DNA from: CSP1-5 sp964558395
Lineage (GTDB): Bacteria; Methylomirabilota; Methylomirabilia; Methylomirabilales; CSP1-5
Reading direction: 5' to 3'
Length of the DNA stretch: 22,675 nucleotides
Assembly (NCBI GenBank): GCA_964558395.1
Contig: CAZLDS010000043.1
Location: 1 to 22,675, forward strand
Below, piece after piece: positions 20,270 to 22,675 of the stretch. The first letter of the stretch is position 1, and each line of letters starts with the position of its first letter. The notes under the pieces were generated by a model. The model did not search any database. It was given only the letters and a program-made list of their open reading frames with translations, and was not told where the DNA came from. The position numbers and the translations under genes are program-made.

Positions 20270-20344
20270 TGGTAGGCACGGGCGGTCTTGAACCGCCGAC
20301 CTCTTGCGTGTCAAGCAAGCGCTCTCCCCCTGAGCTACGTGCCT
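20270..20344 (-). tRNA. tRNA-Val (anticodon GAC) with encoded CCA
   Basis: 75 nt. The acceptor stem AGGCACG pairs with CGTGCCT, then discriminator A and genomic CCA. The D-arm is GCTC...GAGC, the anticodon stem-loop CTTGC-TTGACAC-GCAAG places GAC at 34-36, and the T-arm is GGCGG-TTCAAGA-CCGCC. All helices pair. It reads GUC and GUU valine codons. Confidence 0.96.
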
Positions 20345-20514
20345 ACGCCGGTTCACCGTGAACTGCGCACGGAGCGTCGACCACTGGCCGTGGCACCTCC
20401 AAACCTTCAACCTCCCCGTTACCGGTGAACCTTCCATTAAAGCATAATAGTGCCGACGCGAGGACGCCCACCCTCAGGCCCAGGGGCTTTTGAATCCTCA
20501 GCTGGTGGCGGCAC

Positions 20515-20543
20515 TATATAACGCCATTGGCGGACATTGTCAA
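20515..20543 (-). promoter_or_regulatory. sigma-70 promoter upstream of tRNA-Val
   Basis: Reverse strand: -35 TTGACA (20538-20543), a spacer of exactly 17 bp, -10 TATATA (20515-20520). It points toward the tRNA but starts about 165 nt before it, leaving a long leader that contains the inverted pair GGTTCACCG (20350-20358) / CGGTGAACC (20423-20431). No gene is seen in 20345-20738 apart from this promoter and a repeat array. Confidence 0.6.
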
Positions 20544-20642
20544 GATATTCGGAACTTAGGCTCTATTGTGATGGGCACACCACATGTGTTCCTTACTACT
20601 AATAGTAATTGTAAGGTCGTCGAAAAGTCAACCCTATTGGTC

Positions 20643-20705
20643 GATTAGCAGCCAGCGGTCAGCAAAATTGGTGTCCGGTCGTCGGTGATTGGTGGATAGT
20701 GGCCT
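20643..20705 (+). repeat. degenerate 7-bp tandem units after the PilX-like gene
   Basis: Nine heptamers: GATTAGC, AGCCAGC, GGTCAGC, AAAATTG, GTGTCCG, GTCGTCG, GTGATTG, GTGGATA, GTGGCCT. Runs of units share the last three or first two bases. The array lies 34 bp past the stop of the pilus gene. Confidence 0.55.
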
Positions 20706-20738
20706 GTTCGAGATACTGGATAATTGCTGACAGCAGTT

Positions 20739-22481
20739 TTATCCCCCGGAATACCACTGACCTCGCGTCTGGATGATCCCCATGGGTGTCCCTGGGGGGG
20801 GATTAGTGTCGAAGAGGGTGTCATAGCCCCAGTTCCGGTTGGGGGGCCGGTAGTAGTTGTCCCCGTCGTCTCCACAGCAGCGCCACGGCGCGGTGGCCTG
20901 CTGGCTATGCCAGAGCGCGACGACCGAGCCCTTGTAGTTGAAATTTACATCCTTCCAGTCCTCGAGAAACCGGATAAGATTGTTGAACTCGCCATTGCCG
21001 GCTCCCGGCGCCGCCTCCGCATGGGGTCCCATGGCCAATGCGGCATTCACCGTGGTCTCCGCGGCTTGCCGACTCGAAGTGGCTATATCCCCTTTGGTGT
21101 CGTAATCAAACGGCTCCCAGTTGTTGGAGAGGACGGTGATGGCATCGCCGAGCACGGCGGCCGGGACCTTGTTCACCGTATTGTAGTCCCCCTGGATATA
21201 GATCGGATTTTCGGAGACCACGGTCAGCCCCTGACTCGGCAACTCGGAGCCGTTAACCAGGCGGACGCCTCCACCGGTTCCGTCCTTGGAGACGTACATG
21301 ATCCCGTTGGCTGGTGCTTGGCCGCAGGCATTCAACTTGCCCACGTCCACCTCGGTGACGGTCATGTCTGTCTGCTCACGCGCATCGTGGAAGGTCGTGG
21401 TGGTGACCGTCTGCGGATCACACCCCAACGTCGTCAAGTTCACGGGAGTGCCACTGCTATCCGTGGCCACCCCGTTTTCGATCCGGAGGCCCGCCTCGTA
21501 GTACATCTTGGCCGCTTGAAGATCCGGCGAATCCCCAGCACTCCCCTTTTCGATTAACAGATGAGACGAGACATCTGCATTGTTGGGGTCGTAGAGTGCA
21601 TCCGGGATGGGCGGCCTGATCATCTCCACCCCGTGGGCGCTATCCTGGACCTTACCGTCAAAGCGATTGAGCGCCTCCGTACGCCAGTAGTCGACGTCAC
21701 CGGCCTCCCACGTGCTGCCATCGGCACTGATGTTCTTGACCTCGTGATCAAAGTCGAGGCTCTGATACACTCCTCCGCCATCCTTGACGTCCGGATTGCC
21801 CGCCCGAACGCAGCACGCCTGGTCCTTGCGGCGCCGGTAGAAGTTACCCGCCGACGTGACGTACGAGTCAAAGAACATTCCGTTGCTGCCGGAATCGGAG
21901 ATGTACATGTTACTGTTGGCATGCGCCCGGCCCGTAAAGGTGAATGTGGGCCCGGCATAGACCTCGAAGTCCACTCCCTCCCCGTAAAAAACCCCGAACT
22001 GAAAGAGGGGAATTTGCATGTTCTTCATGACCTGGCTGAGCTGGGCCCGGCTTGCCCGGGGCCCGGTGACAACGGCGGTGATCCGGTAGTCTGTGGCGAT
22101 GGCATTCAGCCCCGCGTACGGGCCGGTGGCGATCATGGTCAGATAATCATACGGCGGCGTCGCCCGGACCCGCCCCACCTGGAATGTGCTGAAAGCGTAG
22201 TTCGGGTCGGTGAGCGCCGGGGGCGCGATCGCAGCCAGATCAGGATCGGTAGGGAACCCGGTGGTCGACAGGAGCGTCCGCAGGTTCACGATGCCTGATT
22301 CGAGACCGGCCTCGGCCACGTAGAAGGCCTCGGTCTGATTCGTGTAATTGCTGGCGATCGTGGTCTCGGTCACGGAGGTTGAGAGGAAGCCGATGGCAAG
22401 CGTGGCCAGGATGGCCATGACGAAGAGCGCAATGATCAGGACGAATCCACCATCCTCCTTCAGATTTTGCTGGACCTTCAT
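20739..22481 (-). CDS. PilX-like type IV pilus assembly protein
   Basis: 580 aa. The N terminus has a short charged leader then GGFVLIIALFVMAILATLAI and the polar end STSVTETTIASNYTNQTEAF, the PilX_N-type prepilin-like helix followed by AEAGLESGI. The rest is a large extracellular domain rich in Asn, Gly and Ser, with RAHANSNMYIS and IYIQGDYNTVN patterns that recur in big PilX-type proteins of deltaproteobacteria and relatives. Cysteine pairs are scattered (QACCVR, WRCCGDD). It is probably a minor pilin or tip-complex component exported by the type IV pilus machinery. AAGGAG stands 7 nt before the ATG. The stop at 20739 follows a Gly/Trp-rich tail. Other pilus genes presumably lie upstream, outside the window. 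Confidence 0.85.
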   Translation of the reverse strand: MKVQQNLKEDGGFVLIIALFVMAILATLAIGFLSTSVTETTIASNYTNQTEAFYVAEAGLESGIVNLRTLLSTTGFPTDPDLAAIAPPALTDPNYAFSTFQVGRVRATPPYDYLTMIATGPYAGLNAIATDYRITAVVTGPRASRAQLSQVMKNMQIPLFQFGVFYGEGVDFEVYAGPTFTFTGRAHANSNMYISDSGSNGMFFDSYVTSAGNFYRRRKDQACCVRAGNPDVKDGGGVYQSLDFDHEVKNISADGSTWEAGDVDYWRTEALNRFDGKVQDSAHGVEMIRPPIPDALYDPNNADVSSHLLIEKGSAGDSPDLQAAKMYYEAGLRIENGVATDSSGTPVNLTTLGCDPQTVTTTTFHDAREQTDMTVTEVDVGKLNACGQAPANGIMYVSKDGTGGGVRLVNGSELPSQGLTVVSENPIYIQGDYNTVNKVPAAVLGDAITVLSNNWEPFDYDTKGDIATSSRQAAETTVNAALAMGPHAEAAPGAGNGEFNNLIRFLEDWKDVNFNYKGSVVALWHSQQATAPWRCCGDDGDNYYRPPNRNWGYDTLFDTNPPPGTPMGIIQTRGQWYSGG

Positions 22482-22630
22482 GTTAGGGCTCCTTGGTGGG
22501 TTCTCAGTTTCACTGCTGATGCCGATTCGTCGGATCGGGGCAAGATGATGCCTCCAGACCGACCGAAAATTGGCATATGTTCAGTAATCACAACTTAATG
22601 AAAATAAAAGGTGCATTTCTCCTGAGGGGT

Positions 22631-22645
22631 GCATCCCCTATGCCA
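22631..22645 (-). promoter_or_regulatory. possible sigma-54 promoter of the PilX-like gene
   Basis: TGGCATAGGGGATGC on the reverse strand keeps GG and GC 10 bp apart but has ATGC in place of TTGC. The leader to the start codon would be about 138 nt. Type IV pilin genes are often sigma-54 dependent. The gene could equally be inside a longer operon. Confidence 0.33.
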
Positions 22646-22675
22646 GGGGGGGTTCCTGTGCCGGTGGCCCAATGA

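Noticed and set aside
20181..20270. T-box or other tRNA-sensing leader for thrS
   Set aside because: Only a simple terminator stem is present; no T-box bulge sequence or specifier loop, and the space is too short after the tRNA gene.
20724..21557. 277-aa forward ORF, and the 245-aa one after it (21561-22298)
   Set aside because: Antisense shadows of the PilX-like gene, with no start signals or recognisable motifs.
1..22675. CRISPR array, rRNA genes or insertion sequences
   Set aside because: No regularly spaced identical repeats, no rRNA-like conserved blocks, and no transposase or terminal inverted repeats were seen.

Overview
The window is one contig of a Gram-negative bacterium of moderately high GC. 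Sigma-54 promoters, secreted peptides, a type IV pilus protein and an encoded-CCA tRNA fit an uncultivated soil or sediment lineage such as Methylomirabilota/NC10, Nitrospirota or Rokubacteria. That placement is inference; no rRNA or marker comparison was possible.

Left part (1-8660): a TerC-family membrane protein with a C-terminal PGPGW-like segment (cut by the window edge) lies beside an overlapping histidine kinase / NtrC-type sigma-54 activator pair. Next to this pair I read four good -24/-12 (sigma-54) promoters. They drive a 41-aa basic peptide, two related small secreted proteins, and a receiver-domain protein followed by a secreted 125-aa protein. Seven exact copies of GTGAGGC, on both strands, sit between 5332 and 6393, where enhancer sites for an NtrC-type activator would be expected. 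I read this as a compact sigma-54 regulon, probably an envelope or stress response controlled by the adjacent two-component system. The link to that particular activator is inference. Small zinc-ribbon ORFs, one apparently decayed, and an MscS-like membrane protein follow.

Accessory part (8660-11640): the 3' remnant of a SnoaL/DUF4440-type gene and an alpha/beta-hydrolase gene are each followed by an imperfect hairpin with integron attC features, but no integrase is visible. A third ORF start is cut off by a leftward phage or plasmid remnant: an excisionase-like HTH gene, a 40-aa ORF and a DUF3854-type primase gene. The first and last of these each contain one in-frame TAG. The remnant has its own promoter with palindromic operators.

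Core part (11640-20345): a DUF898 (YjgN-like) membrane protein with an N-terminal zinc ribbon is paired with an M48 metalloprotease. Then, leftward, come tRNA-Val(GAC), thrS, infC, rpmI, rplT and pheS, followed by an SDR oxidoreductase and a YbaK-type tRNA-editing protein in place of pheT. Hairpins precede both thrS and pheS. Degenerate 7-bp-periodic repeats fill gaps around the SDR and YbaK genes and after the pilus gene.

Right end (20739-22675): a large PilX-like type IV pilus assembly protein reading leftward, with a weaker possible sigma-54 promoter.
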